Source: Candidatus Methanoperedens sp. (GTDB taxonomy: Archaea > Halobacteriota > Methanosarcinia > Methanosarcinales > Methanoperedenaceae). From it: a stretch of 13,635 nt of DNA. A model generated the notes under the pieces. The model searched no databases. It worked only from the letters and a program-made list of their open reading frames with translations, and was not told the origin of the DNA. Made by a program: the position numbers and the translations under genes. Of this stretch, positions 13,625 through 13,635 are shown piece after piece. The stretch's first letter is position 1. Every line of letters begins with the position of its first letter. The DNA is taken from the NCBI GenBank assembly GCA_026552835.1, contig JAPMTY010000131.1:1-13635 (forward strand), read 5' to 3'.

Positions 13625-13635
13625 ATGGTTAAAAC
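13625..13635 (+). CDS. Start of a gene cut off by the window edge
   Basis: Only ATG GTT AAA and two further bases are present, encoding Met-Val-Lys. The strong GGAGG with a 9-base spacer is the only reason to call it. The product cannot be identified. Confidence 0.55.

Overview
The window is archaeal and most likely from a methanogen- or ANME-type euryarchaeon of the Methanosarcinales/Methanoperedenaceae kind. The evidence is a hypusine-type aIF5A, a Hef helicase-nuclease, a soluble heterodisulfide reductase operon (hdrCBA), a tRNA with a bulge-helix-bulge intron, no encoded CCA tails, and TATA-box promoters with short leaders. The genus is an inference from gene content and not demonstrated.

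Layout, left to right. 1-187: no convincing gene, but a TATA-like box for the next gene. 188-649: AT-rich HNH nuclease gene. 661-688: degenerate half-copy of a CACAGAG-type repeat. 772-2019: two-gene operon, aIF5A and an agmatinase-family ureohydrolase. 2014-3288: convergent NAD(P)-dependent glutamate dehydrogenase family gene, overlapping the ureohydrolase by 6 bases. 3366-3434: imperfect palindrome of the same repeat. 3479-3553: tRNA-Pro(UGG), minus strand, with an oligo-T terminator. 3598-3843: small two-helix membrane protein. 4048-4776: AT-rich orphan gene. 4886-7414 (minus): small HTH protein followed by Hef. 7502-7822: small orphan, divergent from the HTH gene. 7819-8532 (minus): membrane-anchored protein with a zinc ribbon and a ligand-less cupredoxin fold. 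8640-8747: tRNA-Glu(UUC) with a 34-nt intron. 8825-8998: 57-residue small gene. 9019-12838 (minus): hdrC-hdrB-hdrA. 12951-13520: divergent winged-helix-like protein. 13625-13635: first codons of a gene that runs off the window.

How the genes work together. HdrC, HdrB and HdrA should form a cytoplasmic flavin-based electron-bifurcating or -confurcating heterodisulfide reductase: HdrA holds FAD and Fe-S clusters, HdrC relays electrons, and HdrB reduces or forms CoM-S-S-CoB at two noncubane clusters. No hydrogenase, formate dehydrogenase or F420 partner is encoded here. The C-terminus of HdrA is an MvhD-like domain that has lost every cysteine, which raises the question of how this complex takes up or passes on electrons. 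aIF5A and the ureohydrolase fit together through polyamine or agmatine chemistry on the hypusine lysine. Hef, with its HTH leader gene, belongs to replication-fork repair.

No complete novel defence system, CRISPR array or insertion sequence is visible. The points most worth a second look are the cysteine-less MvhD domain of HdrA, the copper-ligand-less cupredoxin joined to a zinc ribbon, the intron in tRNA-Glu, and the palindromic CACAGAG repeat with its half-copy.
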